64,000 nt of DNA, from assembly GCA_039720395.1 (NCBI GenBank), contig CM077829.1, forward strand, positions 22,957,955-23,021,954. The letters are read 5' to 3'. Position 1 is the first letter of the stretch; each line of letters starts with the position of its first letter. Both the position numbers and the translations under genes were made by a program. Positions 47,485 through 58,443 of the stretch are shown here, piece by piece. This stretch comes from Liquidambar formosana. Taxonomy: Eukaryota; Streptophyta; Magnoliopsida; Saxifragales; Altingiaceae. The notes beneath the pieces are model-generated. The model searched no databases. It saw only the letters and a program-made list of their open reading frames with translations, and was not told the origin of the DNA.

Positions 47485-48851
47485 AAGCTACTATCAGGCA
47501 GGTCATGATCTTCCTCTTCAAGGATCTCTGCAATGGCTCCCTCTTCTAGGTACCAATTACGAAGTGGCATGGTTGCATGGTGAATTGGCGAATCTTGACA
47601 ATCTTCTGCTGCTGACTCCCCCAAAGTAAGAACCATATCTTGGAACATGGTGACCATAGCCTCGGTATCCATATGCTCTACCCAGTCTTCTTTCTTCTTT
47701 CCCACAGAATTGTACCAACTTGTCAGGCTCTGAGGATTCGGCCCATTTGTAAAGTACTTGTCACAAAAATCTTTATCTGCCAATGCTGGATCAGAACTTG
47801 GGTAAAAAGTGCAATAGTGTGATGGCTCTTCCTTTTCCAACTCCTTTTCAATGCATTGCACATACTCAAACCCAGACAAGGGTATCTCAACTGATTCTGG
47901 TTTTATTTCACATATGGGTACACCCGCCATTTTCAAATCATAGTCCCCTTGAAGCATAACAATGGCTCCCTCATGTGGGAACTTTACCTTTTGATGCAAT
48001 GATGATGGTACAGCCCCAGCGGGATGAATCCAAGGCCTTCCCAATAACAGATTGAAACATGACGGCACATCCAAGACTTGAAACTCCACTCTGAACTCCG
48101 TGGGTCCTATGATCAAAGGTAGAGTGATCACCCCAATTACTTCTCTACGGGTATTATCATACGCCCTCACTGTCTGCCCAGATGGGGTGAAATCAGTGGG
48201 CCCAAAGCCCAAAACGGTTGCAGTTCTCAAGGGACATACATTTAGTGCGGAACCATTATCAATCAAAACTATGGGAACCCTCTTCCCCATGGTGTCAACG
48301 GTTATGTGCAAAGCTTGGGAGTGGCTGGGTCCACTCTTAGGTAAGTCAGCCTCTGTAAACACTATAGTGGAGTTCTTCGGAGCAGGGTTTACTAGATTCA
48401 CCAATCCCTCAGGAGACAAATCAACCGGAACCTGTATCTGATTTAACAACTTCAATACTGTCTGTCTGTGCTTGTGAGAGGCCATAAGCAAGCCCCATAT
48501 GGTGATATTGGCATTGGTCTTCTTCAATTGTCGGAGTACTTCGTCCTCTTCTTCTTGCACATCAAGGCGCTTATCTAACTCACCCAGTGGATTATCAGAT
48601 TCCAAGTGCGGAGGCTTGAAATGGCGGCCCCCTCTTGTCATGTGGTCTATTTCTTCATCACTAGCCCATATGTCATCAATTTCATTTGTGTCACCCATCA
48701 GGTCATCCCATTCAATCATGTCAATGTCCTCCATCTGCACCTCTTCAGGTATATCATCCCAACCAGTGGGAATTATGGGCTCACTTGGCAATGGATCAGG
48801 ATAAAGCACATAGTAATCAAATTTCCCCGAAGGTTCTCCCAATAACCCCAC
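47485..48851 (-). CDS. Tat aspartic protease region
   Basis: The active-site motif VLIDNGSALNVCP (DNGS variant seen in Tat elements) lies about residue 205, followed by the flap-like region and LLLGRPWIHPAGAVPS. The N-terminal 120 residues are acidic and link to gag; a TAA at 48852-48854 (CAA in a likely ancestor) and one at 48924-48926 separate this frame from gag, which is in the same phase. The C-terminal part (CEIKPESVEIPLSGFEYVQ onward) is acidic and ends at the predicted intron. Confidence 0.85.
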
Positions 48852-48923
48852 TTAAGGGTCTCCTGCTTCATATCTTTCTTTCAACTGCTGTTGGATGGAC
48901 TTCTTTGGCAATTGTAGGGTCTT

Positions 48924-50603
48924 TTAATCAATGAGGTCTTGAACGACCTTTCTCAACATAGCACATTCCTCAGTGTTATGGCCGGGTATACCATGGTATT
49001 GGCAATATTGATGGGGTGTTTGGGGTCTTGGCTTTGGAGGGTGAGGTATGATAAGGCCTTGGTTACAGCATTGGTGAAAGGCTTGGGTCAAGGACATGGG
49101 TAACGGAGTGTATTGTCTTATGGGTAGGCAAGGTCGAGATGGGTCGGCTTCAATGGCATTTATGGAGTTGGATGAATTATGAGAGGGAAGTGGATTTTGG
49201 GTAACATTTGGGCGATTTGGTGGAGTTGGTGGTGAGATGATTTGTTTGTCAAGTAAGTCTTGAATCTCATGCCTAAGGCGATAGCAACGGTTGGTTGAGT
49301 GGCCTTTGGCTTGGTGGAATTTGCAGTATTCATTCTCATTGTAGCTCTTGGGCAATGGGTTTGGTGGTGGTCTTGGGTCGAGAGGTTTCAACAGGCCTCG
49401 GCTTTTTAGCTTTTCAAGTACTTTCTCAAGTGGCATATGCAGCTCGGTGAATTGGCGAGGTGGGTTGGTGTCATTTAGGGAGATAGGTTGAATGGGTTGG
49501 GCTATGGCATTGACCTCGGCATTGTTTTTCCCAGCAAAGTTCGGCCTGCGGCTCTTTTGGACTTCTTCTGTCTTGATCGACCCATCAGCTATAGCATCCT
49601 CAACTTGTGTACCTGCTCCTATAAGAGCCTTGAAATTAGGGAAGTAGTGAGCAAAGAAGTGCTTGTGATACACCGGCAACAGGTTTTTAACCACCAACTG
49701 AATCTGATCTTCCTCATTCGGTCTATCCGCCATTTTCGAGGCCTTTTGCCTCCACCTTGTAATGAAAGCGGAAAAGGTCTCATTAGCCCCTTGTTTTGTG
49801 GTCTCTAGGTCCCTTCTTGTGACATCCACCTCAGTGTTGTACTTATAGTGCTCTGAAAACTCATTACATATGTCCTCCCAAGTCCGGGTTCTATTCTCAT
49901 CCAAGGCTAGGAACCACTTTAAGGCAGAAGTGGCTAGGGTTTCATGGAACATTTGGGCCAAGAGTTCATCTGTCGCTCCTCGGGGGTGCATAGCTCGCAC
50001 ATACATCTTCAAATGGGTCTTAGGGCAACCCGTTCCATCAAACTTTTCTAATTCGGGCATCTTGAATTGTAATGGAATACGAGCTTGAGGGAACAAAGAT
50101 AGGGCACGCACATCCACCATGTCATCTGTCCTACGGATTCCCTTTATAGTTCTCTCCAAGGCTTCTACCTTACTAGCCAACACAGAGTCTGTATCAGAGG
50201 TCTTCCCCTTACTTCCCCCTTCTAGGTTAAAAACTTCAGGTGATTCATTCCCCTTGGGCTGAGTGCTTCCCCCATCATTGGTCTTAGTGCCTTCTCCAGA
50301 CTAGGTCCCATTTTCGGTGTTATCCCCCGGGGTACGGCCATTATTCTGTTCGGGTTCGGACATCTTATGTTGGATATCTTAGGCCATTTTCAATGCTCTC
50401 TCGGATACATCAGTGGTGTAATCAAGTTTGGTCATGATAGCCTTCAAACAAGTCTCAACATCAAAACCCCCTTCACTAGTTGCTTCATCGGCCATATCTG
50501 ACTGGTTGGTGGAATCAATCTTCACTAAGCGCCCTTGCTGGTCGCGGATCCAAGCCAGTACGTCCTCTCACTCCTCTATGAAAGGGAACAATCAGTCTCT
50601 CAT
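48924..50603 (-). CDS. Tat gag polyprotein with early stops
   Basis: The uninterrupted part (50183 to 48924) has the retrotransposon gag core, with MPELEKFDGTGCPKTHLKMY, WEDICNEFSEHYKYNTEVDV and ETFSAFITRWRQKASKM, and two zinc knuckles, CKFHQAKGHSTNRC and CQYHGIPGHNTEEC. The same frame continues upstream to about 50603 but is broken by TAG at 50301-50303, TAA at 50379-50381, and TGA at 50568-50570 and 50592-50594. Each can be explained by one C-to-T or G-to-A change (Gln or Trp codons). Gag would form the particle shell; this copy cannot make a full-length product. Confidence 0.88.
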
Positions 50604-51217
50604 CCTAAGGGTATGTCCTAGGCTTCCATATTTGTCTCGATGACTTCACGCCATATATACTCAATTAGTCCCTTTTAATCCAATCACCTTTGCAAGGGTC
50701 ATGGGCGAAAGGTACGTATTAAGGATATAGGGTGCAAAGGTCCTCTATTAATTTTTCCATTAAGCACATCACAAACACGGTCATGATATCATTACAAACA
50801 ATGTGGGTGCATAAAGGTGAAACCATAGTGCCCTACAAGTCTGTCTATATGGACTAATGATAAGGGTAGGCTGGGGTCCTTCACTTGCTTGAGCAATCTT
50901 TATACCTAACCACATGTGGCATCAGGAACGCCGCGTGGGTCCAGCAGTACGTGATTAACTCATTTAATATACCCAAGGGCAAGCCCAACTCATGGGAAGA
51001 GAGGTTGAGAGCTTTCGCCCCAACTCATGGAATCAGGAAAACCAAGGTTGAGGCTAGGCCCGTCAGTGGCAAGAGACATCGATCCTAACATGCAAGAGTC
51101 TGCGCACACAATGCAATAAATGAAAGCACACAATCAAGCGAATGCAATGTGATTGATTTTAATTAAACAAAAGAAATTAACTTAGCCCAATCAAATTGTA
51201 TAGAGTCTAGCCCACAA
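50604..51217 (-). other. 5' untranslated leader of the Tat element
   Basis: This stretch lies between the primer binding site and gag on the minus strand. It contains no supported gene; the short plus-strand ORF at 50885-51088 is not credible. Confidence 0.7.
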
Positions 51218-51236
51218 ATCCCCAGTGGAGTCGCCA
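51218..51236 (-). promoter_or_regulatory. Primer binding site, tRNA-Arg(ACG) type
   Basis: The plus strand ATCCCCAGTGGAGTCGCCA equals the 3' end of plant tRNA-Arg(ACG) with CCA, with no mismatch over 19 nt. On the minus strand it starts 3 nt after the 5' LTR end, as required for minus-strand priming. Confidence 0.9.
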
Positions 51237-51659
51237 GTCTGTGGACCCCAGAAATCGGGCCCACGAGGGGGTTGGCGAAAAGATTGGTGTGGTTTGAAAA
51301 AAAGAAAGGAGTCGCCACCTTATTTTTTAAAGGAAACAAGGAAAACCCTAAAAAACAGTTTTGTTTTAGGAAAACAAAAGATTGACTCCATGTTTAAAAT
51401 GGTAAGGCAAAAAGTCTTTTGGAAACCAGAGAATTCGGGGATTCGGAGGCTAAGTTACGATATGGGAAGGTTCTAGGCAAAGCCTATAGGCACCCATATC
51501 GCCCTAAACGGTCTCTTAATTTAATTGGGCTAAATCAAAGTCTTAATCACACACAAATCAACAATTATCATCACAAGACAGCATGCATATCATTCATTCA
51601 TTCATCCATATAATCAAGTAAATCAAAGAAAAATAGAAACAGAAAGAGGGGGGAGAAAA

Positions 51660-51682
51660 CCTAGGATACTTAGTATCCTAGG
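51660..51682 (-). other. Conserved LTR hairpin (5' LTR)
   Basis: Same inverted repeat CCTAGGATACT / AGTATCCTAGG as in the three other Tat-type LTR copies. In the 5' LTR it would be inside the leader of the genomic RNA. Confidence 0.75.
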
Positions 51683-53684
51683 GCGGACTTGAACCTCACG
51701 AAGAGCGCCTACGTACCATGTATGGGAATACATAGATCAAAGTCCACGTAGTTCGAATAGGAATAGGGTTATAACCTAATCAAGGCCTATGGTAAACCCT
51801 AAGTTTCCTTTCAAGTAAAACATGGTAAGTTTCCAAAATAAATGATTCTCAAAAGATTTTTGGTAAAACATGGGATTTTGATAAGAAATGGAAACCTTGA
51901 TTCAAAAGGTATTTGTTATTGAAAGGAAACTATAAAGATTGCCATGTTCCCCTATTAGGAAATGACCCTAAGGGGGAGAAAGGGAAAGTTTCAAAGGAAG
52001 GAAAGAAGGGTGAATTGGGGCACCCTCATACCCTACTTACCTTAAGCGAAAGCAACCTGTCAAAGTAACCACCCTATTGCATAGGGTAATTACCTTATTT
52101 GTAAGATTTCATCTTACAATAGCCAAAATAACCACCCCACATTGGTGGGGTAGTTGCACCTGTTGTACCTGTCAAAGCACCTGCAATTTCCATGCAAAAC
52201 ATACCAAAAATGCCAACCAAACAAGCTAGATTCCAAATCAAGCCATTATCATGCCCAAACATGGGCTAACACATGCTCAAAATATCATATCAAGGACAAA
52301 TAACAGATCTGGACAGAATTGAAATAAGGCTTAAAATCAACCATAAGTCATGCAACAACATGAATCATAAGCTAACTAAAACCCTAATTCCACCCTACAT
52401 GCAATGACATGCAAAAAAAACCTAAAATCCACTACTATGAATGCAGAAAAATATCATAGTTATCAAATATGCAGCACATATATATCAACTATGAAGAAAA
52501 CACAAGGAAAAACCCTAAGCTATCATGCTATATGCAACTTTCCTAATACAAGGGAGAATGAAACCCTAGAATCACAATTGTGCTCAAAATCACTCATTAT
52601 GGACATCATTCTAATCATGCATATTAATCACTAGAAGCATCAACACATGATAAAAACACAAGCTTGCACATGAAATATAGCTATTCTAAGTAAAAACCTA
52701 ATTTCAGCACAAGATAAACCCTAGAATTGCAAACATGCATTAAATCACATGGAATAGCATCCTAGCATACTAAACAGCCCATAAACATTATCCTAATCAT
52801 GCATACTAACTAATAGAAGTAGCAAAACACAATAAAAACACAAGCTTCAATATGCAAAAGTGTTATTTCATGTAGAAAACCAATTTCAGCACTAAGGAAA
52901 CCCTAAAGTCCCAAACATGCAGTAAATCACATGGAATAGCATCCTAGCATACTAAACAGCCCATGAATATGATCCTAGACATGCATACTAGCCAATAGAA
53001 GCAACAAATCACAATAAAAACACAAACTTTAACATGAAATAATGACTATTCCATATAAAACCCTAGAAAAGACTAAAAAAAACCCTAAAAACACAAACAC
53101 TCATAAAATCACATAGAATGACATTATATCATGCAAAACCAGCCATAGACAATATCCTAATCATGCATTCTAAGCATTAGAAGCATCAACACATGATAAA
53201 ACAATAAGCTTTAAACATGAAATAATGCAAAGCTATGTAAAAACCCTAATTTGAATGAAAGAGAGAAAGGGGAAGGGGTATACCTATGGTGGCTGCTGTA
53301 GAGAGTCCTCCTCCTCTTATGTGCTGCTGGAAACAACCTCCTTCAAGCCTTCAAGCGATGCTCCAGTCTTCCTTCAAGCTCTCTCTCTCACTCTCTCACT
53401 CAAAATATAGGTTAAACTACCCTAAGGATGGCTGCCATAGCCTCCAAGTCTCACCAAAGTGCCTCCCCCATTGCTGAAGTATAAGGGGGTATTTATAGGG
53501 ATTGAGGGGAAACCCTCAATGGTTGGGATTAAAACCCTAGGGATTGATCCAAGGGCCCTTAGAGGTTCCCTTGGGGCTCAAGTAGGTCAAAAAAGGCTGA
53601 AATTAGGGTTAAATGGCGGCTGGAGGCGTGCAAATCTGAGAAAATAGGATGGGAGCCGCGTCAAAGCTCAAAATAGGAAAGTGG

Positions 53685-53764
53685 CTCGGGTGACCACCTG
53701 GGGCTGGGCGGCTAGCAGCCTGGGCCCAGGCGGCTAGCCGCCCAGGCCTAGGTGGTCACTCGAG
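53685..53764 (-). promoter_or_regulatory. Palindromic promoter module, copy F (5' LTR)
   Basis: CTCGGGTGACCACCT (53685-53699) faces AGGTGGTCACTCGAG (53750-53764), with one mismatch that fits deamination of a CpG. The inside is identical to copy C. Confidence 0.8.
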
Positions 53765-54470
53765 GCCCTGTCAGCTTATGCCTATATTTGACCCTTTCGG
53801 CTTCCAAATGTGTTTCAGGGCCCAAATCAACTCCGATTTTGACGAAACGAAAGCCAAAACGACCGTGTTTCGAAGGGGAATGTAATTTGAGTCACTTGAG
53901 GGCAAGAAACCCTAGCCATGGCTGCATGGTTGGGTCCTACAAAGGTGGTTAACCGCTATGCCTCACCATCGCTTAGCTTAGGTATGCACATAGGGTCGCA
54001 CCGAATGCTTTCTAATTCGAAATTCAACCTCCCTAAACACATTTGGGGATGAAATTAAGACCAATCAAGGTCAAATGAGTAGTCATAGAGTGAAAATCAT
54101 GAACCAATTCGAGCTAACCCGAAGCAGGTCTCTTAGCCAACCTGAGCCTTGTTGAGCCATTCTAATCCCGAACCTTCAATTCATCGAATTGAACCCACAA
54201 ATACCTCAAATACAACCATATGAACTCCAATTGGCAACTTGGAGATCATTTCAAGGTCAAATGGAAAGTTTGTGATCAAAAGACGATTATGCCCCTCAAG
54301 TCACAAAAGTTCTTATTAACCCTCAAGATCAACTCCAAATCGAACCAAAATTCATACACACCATCCTTAGGACCCTAGAAACTCAATGCAAAAGACTAGA
54401 CTCAAAAAGGAAACAAAAAGACACATGCAATGACAAACCCTAGCTAAGGTGGCAAAAATGGGGTGTGACA

Positions 54471-56400
54471 GCAATTTAAAATGTTAACAGTAACAGATGG
54501 GTACGAATGAACCTCAAACATACTATCACTTGACACGATAACCTTCTACGTCCTTCCCTTATCCAACTCTTCACCCAACCTCTCATCCATCTTTGGGCAT
54601 AATACAATATTCCAAGAATCTGCTTCCAACCTCCTATTGCACATTTGCGCCATAATTTGAGATCTGATCAAATCAACCATGTTTGTAATTGGGAGGAAAC
54701 GAGCTTCCTTAATCCAAGCATTAAATGATTCAGCAATATTAGAACACATCTCACTATACCGCTGTCTTTGGAAGTACGCATTTTCCCAACATTGGAAAGA
54801 ATAGTCATCCAAGAAAAATTGCACTTGATCCTTCCCTTCAGCCAACAACTCAGACAACTTCTCCTCAAAGTTATGCTCAGTTGGAGCATTTGCACATTCG
54901 CGAAATAAAAACACCATTCGATCTTTGAATGACTTATGACCCCTAACCTTGTCTCGCAGATTCATCTGCAAATGATGAAGGCAATAGGCATGGTATGCTG
55001 TTAGAAAATTTTTTGGCAACGCCAACTTCAACCCATTGTTTCGATCTGAAATAAACGTGAGTAACCTCGCATCCCCTATTATTTCACGTAAATTCTCAAA
55101 AAACCATCTCTAATTGTCTTCTGACTCAGTATCAACCACAGCAAACGCCAACGGGAATAACCTTGCAACAAAAAAAAAAAAAGAAAAATTCTATTAATGT
55201 TGTACTACATAGTTAATCAATAACCCATCAAATAGTATCACTATACTGTCACATTCATACATGAAAATAAAGACTCAACAGTGCCAACATACAGTACTCT
55301 TATGCAAAAGGTACCATACAATATACCTTAGTTCCCATCCTTTGCCGTCGCAACTAACAATTGTCCTTTGTACCTACTTTTCAAAAAAGTATCATCAACA
55401 AACAACATTGGTCGACAATATGTGAAGCCATGAATGCATGCATAAAAAGAAGCAAAAAACCTCTTAAACTGATTACTACATTCATCCATATCCAAAACAA
55501 GTTTGCTACCCGGATTTGTCCTCATGGACTCCTCAATGAACCAACGAAGTTGGTCAAAAGACTTGGAGTTATCATCGTACAAACAAGTCCGCACCTTCTC
55601 AATACCCATCCACGTATTGGTGGCAAATATATCTAGCCCATACTTCCTTTTAAAATCTCGCCGAACTTCAACAGTACTCAAGAGCGGCTTGTCACGCACA
55701 ACCTCTACCATTTCGGATGACACAATATCAGATCCCATCCTATTATGCTTGATCATTCAAACAGCTGCCTCACATGTGTGCACATTGTTCAGTTGACGTA
55801 TGTAGAACCATCCATTTGTATGCTCCATTCGTGCATGCACTTGCCACTCGCAGTCCCACCGCTCCTTCAACTTACATACAACTGTTACTCTATCTGATTC
55901 ATTCCTCACAAAATCATATTTAAATCCAATTTCAACTGAATATTTGCGCAACGCAGCTCTAAATCCTTTGACGCCATCTTTGAAACACTGACCCACATTC
56001 TTTATCAAGTGCGCCCAATTAGCACTAAGCAAAGTCCGTTCCTCATGCGAACAAAAAGACGACAGCAAATCAGTTTCCATATCATTAAACTCTCCTCCCA
56101 AAACTTCACCATTACAAATATTCAACACACTGCCTCTACCTGCCATGCCACCATTATCTACAACCTCAATGTCAAATTGAATCATGTGCATATGCCTTCC
56201 AATGGATAACGTGGTTCTTACATCAACATCATTTTCGTATGATTAGGAAGCGAATAAAACAACCCAACCATCCCCGGCCTTAAACTCCTCCATTTTAATA
56301 TAACAAACCCTTAAACATCATCAAAAGATGTGTGTGCATCTACCGGCATAACAACCGTCCTTCCCCGAAAAGTACACATTAAACATATGTTCTCATCCAT
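54471..56400 (-). pseudogene. MULE transposase pseudogene, N-terminal and catalytic part
   Basis: It reads from MDENICLMCTFRGRTVVMPV (start 56400) through the MuDR-type N-terminal domain (CKLKERWDCEWQVHARMEHT), then FVDDTFLKSRYKGQLLVATA with the first catalytic Asp, LTFISDRNNGLKLALP with the second, and the helical region to RFLPITNMVDLIRSQIMAQM. An AT-rich intron-like gap lies at about 55170-55330. Stops occur after FDDV, CEAAV (CGA to TGA likely), AKDGN, SEDN and DKGRT, plus a frame change near 56200. The gypsy insertion at 54470 cuts it in the SWIM finger; the rest is at 33626-33966. It is clearly inactive. Confidence 0.88.
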
Positions 56401-57589
56401 TGCAATTTAAATGGATATATTAACCTGAATCAGTACACAAACAATATCAATTTATCGTGTGAATGTAAATAACACAACACATAAACCAAAACTATAAAAC
56501 AGCATGTCTTCCATTCTCCCAACAATACCACTTTACTACTCATCAAGCGTAACCATATAATAACCCATAGATAGAATCATGCTACTATTTACAGCCTCAA
56601 TAATCAAATGAAATACGCATACACACAATTAAGGACATATCAATTTAAAGTAAAATTCCGACATATGTACATAAAACGTAACAGCATGCATCACGTTCTA
56701 CCAACAGTACCGCTTTACTACTCATATATAAATAAACATATAACAAACCGTAGACAGTATCATGATACTGTTCGCACGGTAAATTTAAACTTAAACCTAT
56801 TTCCTCCTTCGATCTACAAACACAACAAAACAGCTCTTGTTATTTAACTACAACAAACAAATCTATCAAACTCGATAAATCTCCAACCTACACATCCACT
56901 TGTAAAACACACATCCAAAAATACTCACCCACTCGTGCGAACCCCACTCAATGCTCAATGACAAATTTATTAAACATATAAAAAATCTCAAAAACTAACA
57001 AAAATATATGTACTCAACTTACATATATAGCAGTTGAACCCGTATAACGAAATCTACACAAAACCCCAGTGATATTCAATGACCACCTCTCGATACAATA
57101 CTTTGTACTTTCAGATATCAACAATATGAACACTTTCACCATTGATTCCCCATCTAAAATCCAGACAAACAACAAAAATTTGTGAAATTGATCAACAAAA
57201 AAGAAACAACAAACACCTTCAAACCCAACCCAAATCTCTTGGAGCCGCTTGAAGTGAGCGAAACTTTGGGGATTCAAATTTGAATTTCCACCTTCTACGT
57301 TGGTTTGAAGAGAGAGAATCATCATGTAACCGAAAATATCTCCCCCACGAAATCAAATCCCCCAAAAAATGGTTACACTTTCTAGTCTTCTTATGGAAAT
57401 CTGTTTTTCCCATATTTGCTGTACAAAAAATGGCAAAATGTCAAACGAAGGGTATAACTGGTATAAAAAAACACAGTTTCACCTTACCACAAATAACAAC
57501 TTAAAAAAAGGGCTTATTAAATTACTAAATCTTATATAGGGTTTTTTACTAAACACATACCCCTAGTAGGACTCATTGCTAATTTTCCC
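56401..57589. other. MULE 5' subterminal region and presumed right end
   Basis: The sequence is non-coding with several AACAGTA-type palindromes (56521, 56702, 56754). The minus strand begins GGGAAAATTAGCAATGAGTCC at 57589, a plausible MULE terminus. The matching left end is not in the window, so neither TIR nor 9-bp duplication can be tested. Confidence 0.45.
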
Positions 57590-57639
57590 TTTATAGATTA
57601 TATAAAAGTAAGGTTTAATTTGTGAATAGGTTTTTATGT

Positions 57640-57995
57640 GCAACCATTGAAAGAGACCTTGTCCCAAATTGGACGAGGGTGTTAGGGGTGGTATATAAGT
57701 AAAGTTCCACATCTCTAAAAGTCGCCTAGGTTTTAGAAGTATATCGTACTTGTCAACCTTATGTCATACTTCATCATTTTTATTCAATCATTTCAATGTG
57801 TGGTCCTCTAACCTTCCCCATTTTCACATCTTGTTGAGATTTTATCCCACATAGGATGGGGTGTTAGGAGTAGTATATAAGTAGGTTTCGCGTTTCTGAA
57901 AATCACTTAGGAATTTTTAAGTATGACATGCTTATCAATTTTATATATTTTCATGACTTCTATTTGATCATACCGATGTGTGGTTCTACAATACT
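57640..57995. repeat. Two diverged copies of a 180-bp repeat
   Basis: GAGGGTGTTAGGGGTGGTATATAAGTA at about 57675 and GGGGTGTTAGGAGTAGTATATAAGTA at about 57858 start parallel copies that share CACTTAGG-, AAGTATnnCnTnCTTnTCAA- and GATGTGTGGTTCT-like text. It resembles an intergenic repeat upstream of the DRP4-like remnant. Confidence 0.6.
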
Positions 57996-58192
57996 TCTCC
58001 CTTTCCTATCTAAAGCTTAGCAAAAAAAATAAAAATTAAAAAATATAATAAAATAATATATATTTTTCAATACATTGAGAAAAATTTCTAAATCCACCCC
58101 TAACCACATCCTCCTAGGAGCTACTTCATCTTTTAACTCACTCTATAGATACACATGCATGTATATCCCCCTAGTTGAGCTCTTCACCAAGC

Positions 58193-58205
58193 CTATAAAT
58201 ATAAA
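58193..58205 (+). promoter_or_regulatory. TATA box of the DRP4-like remnant
   Basis: CTATAAATATAAA lies 68 bp before the ATG at 58261, with a (TC)n run in the leader between. It is a normal plant promoter arrangement. Confidence 0.6.
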
Positions 58206-58223
58206 TACCATCCCAGTTGAGCT

Positions 58224-58227
<4 letters not shown>

Positions 58228-58254
<27 letters not shown>
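58228..58254. repeat. (TC)n microsatellite in 5' leader
   Basis: A 27-base CT dinucleotide run in the presumed 5' UTR; such runs are common in plant leaders. Confidence 0.95.
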
Positions 58255-58255
<1 letters not shown>

Positions 58256-58260
58256 GACAG

Positions 58261-58443
58261 ATGGGGTCACAAGGGAAGGTCAGTGCATTAAGGAACAAAA
58301 GAGTACTTCCCCACAAGAATCTCAACAATTCTGAAAATGAAGAACATTCACTTGCTTTAGCATTGATTCATGAAGAAGCATCTCTATTAACTGTTCATGT
58401 CCCCATTTGTCATCCTATTGGCCTAAATGGTTTTATCCCCGAG
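58261..58443 (+). pseudogene. Dynamin-related (DRP4-like) pseudogene, 5' part
   Basis: The ATG-initiated frame reads MGSQGKVSALRNKRVLPHKN and runs to LNGFIPE, then enters retroelement sequence. The next host sequence at 59713 resumes as SYNDRIHPLLHAVDKLQPPI, the start of a dynamin GTPase domain. This identifies the remnant as a DRP4/Mx-like plant dynamin. Plant DRP4 genes have little known function. The insertion separates the N-terminal leader from the GTPase domain, so the gene is broken. Confidence 0.65.

Larger units (their letters stand above)
33967..54470 (-). mobile_element. Complete Tat/Ogre-type Ty3/gypsy retrotransposon, 20,504 bp
   Basis: It is bounded by two 3231-bp LTRs and an exact target duplication GCAAT (33962-33966 and 54471-54475). 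It is transcribed on the minus strand in the order PBS (tRNA-Arg), gag, protease, RT, RNase H, second RNase H, integrase. A second RNase H between the first one and integrase, the large size and the tRNA-Arg PBS all indicate the Tat lineage. Between integrase and the 3' LTR lie two antisense genes and two tandem-repeat arrays. The LTRs differ by about 15 substitutions and two 1-base indels by eye, so the insertion is young. Several stops and one frameshift break gag-pol. Confidence 0.95.
51240..54470 (-). repeat. 5' LTR of the Tat element, 3231 bp
   Basis: It has the same length and layout as the 3' LTR: module F at 53685-53764, TATA near 53490, hairpin at 51660-51682, and GGAGTCGCCA at 51308-51317. 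It begins at 54470 on the minus strand and is followed outside by the target duplication GCAAT. It should contain the promoter of gag-pol. Confidence 0.97.
29973..57589. mobile_element. Mutator-like element (MULE) with Ulp1-like gene, split by a gypsy insertion
   Basis: The MULE consists of 29973-33966 plus 54471-57589; the gypsy element between them is an insertion with TSD GCAAT. It encodes a C48/Ulp1-type protease remnant (plus strand) and a transposase pseudogene (minus strand), converging toward 33 kb. The right terminus may be at 57589, where the minus strand starts GGGAAAATTAGCAATGAGTCC, a MULE-like end. The left terminus is missing, perhaps in the gap. MULEs with a Ulp1-like gene are an established plant group (Kaonashi type in Arabidopsis). 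Confidence 0.8.

Noticed and set aside
51218..51236. tRNA-Arg gene
   Set aside because: Only the 3' 19 nt plus CCA match; nuclear tRNA genes do not encode CCA. It is a primer binding site.
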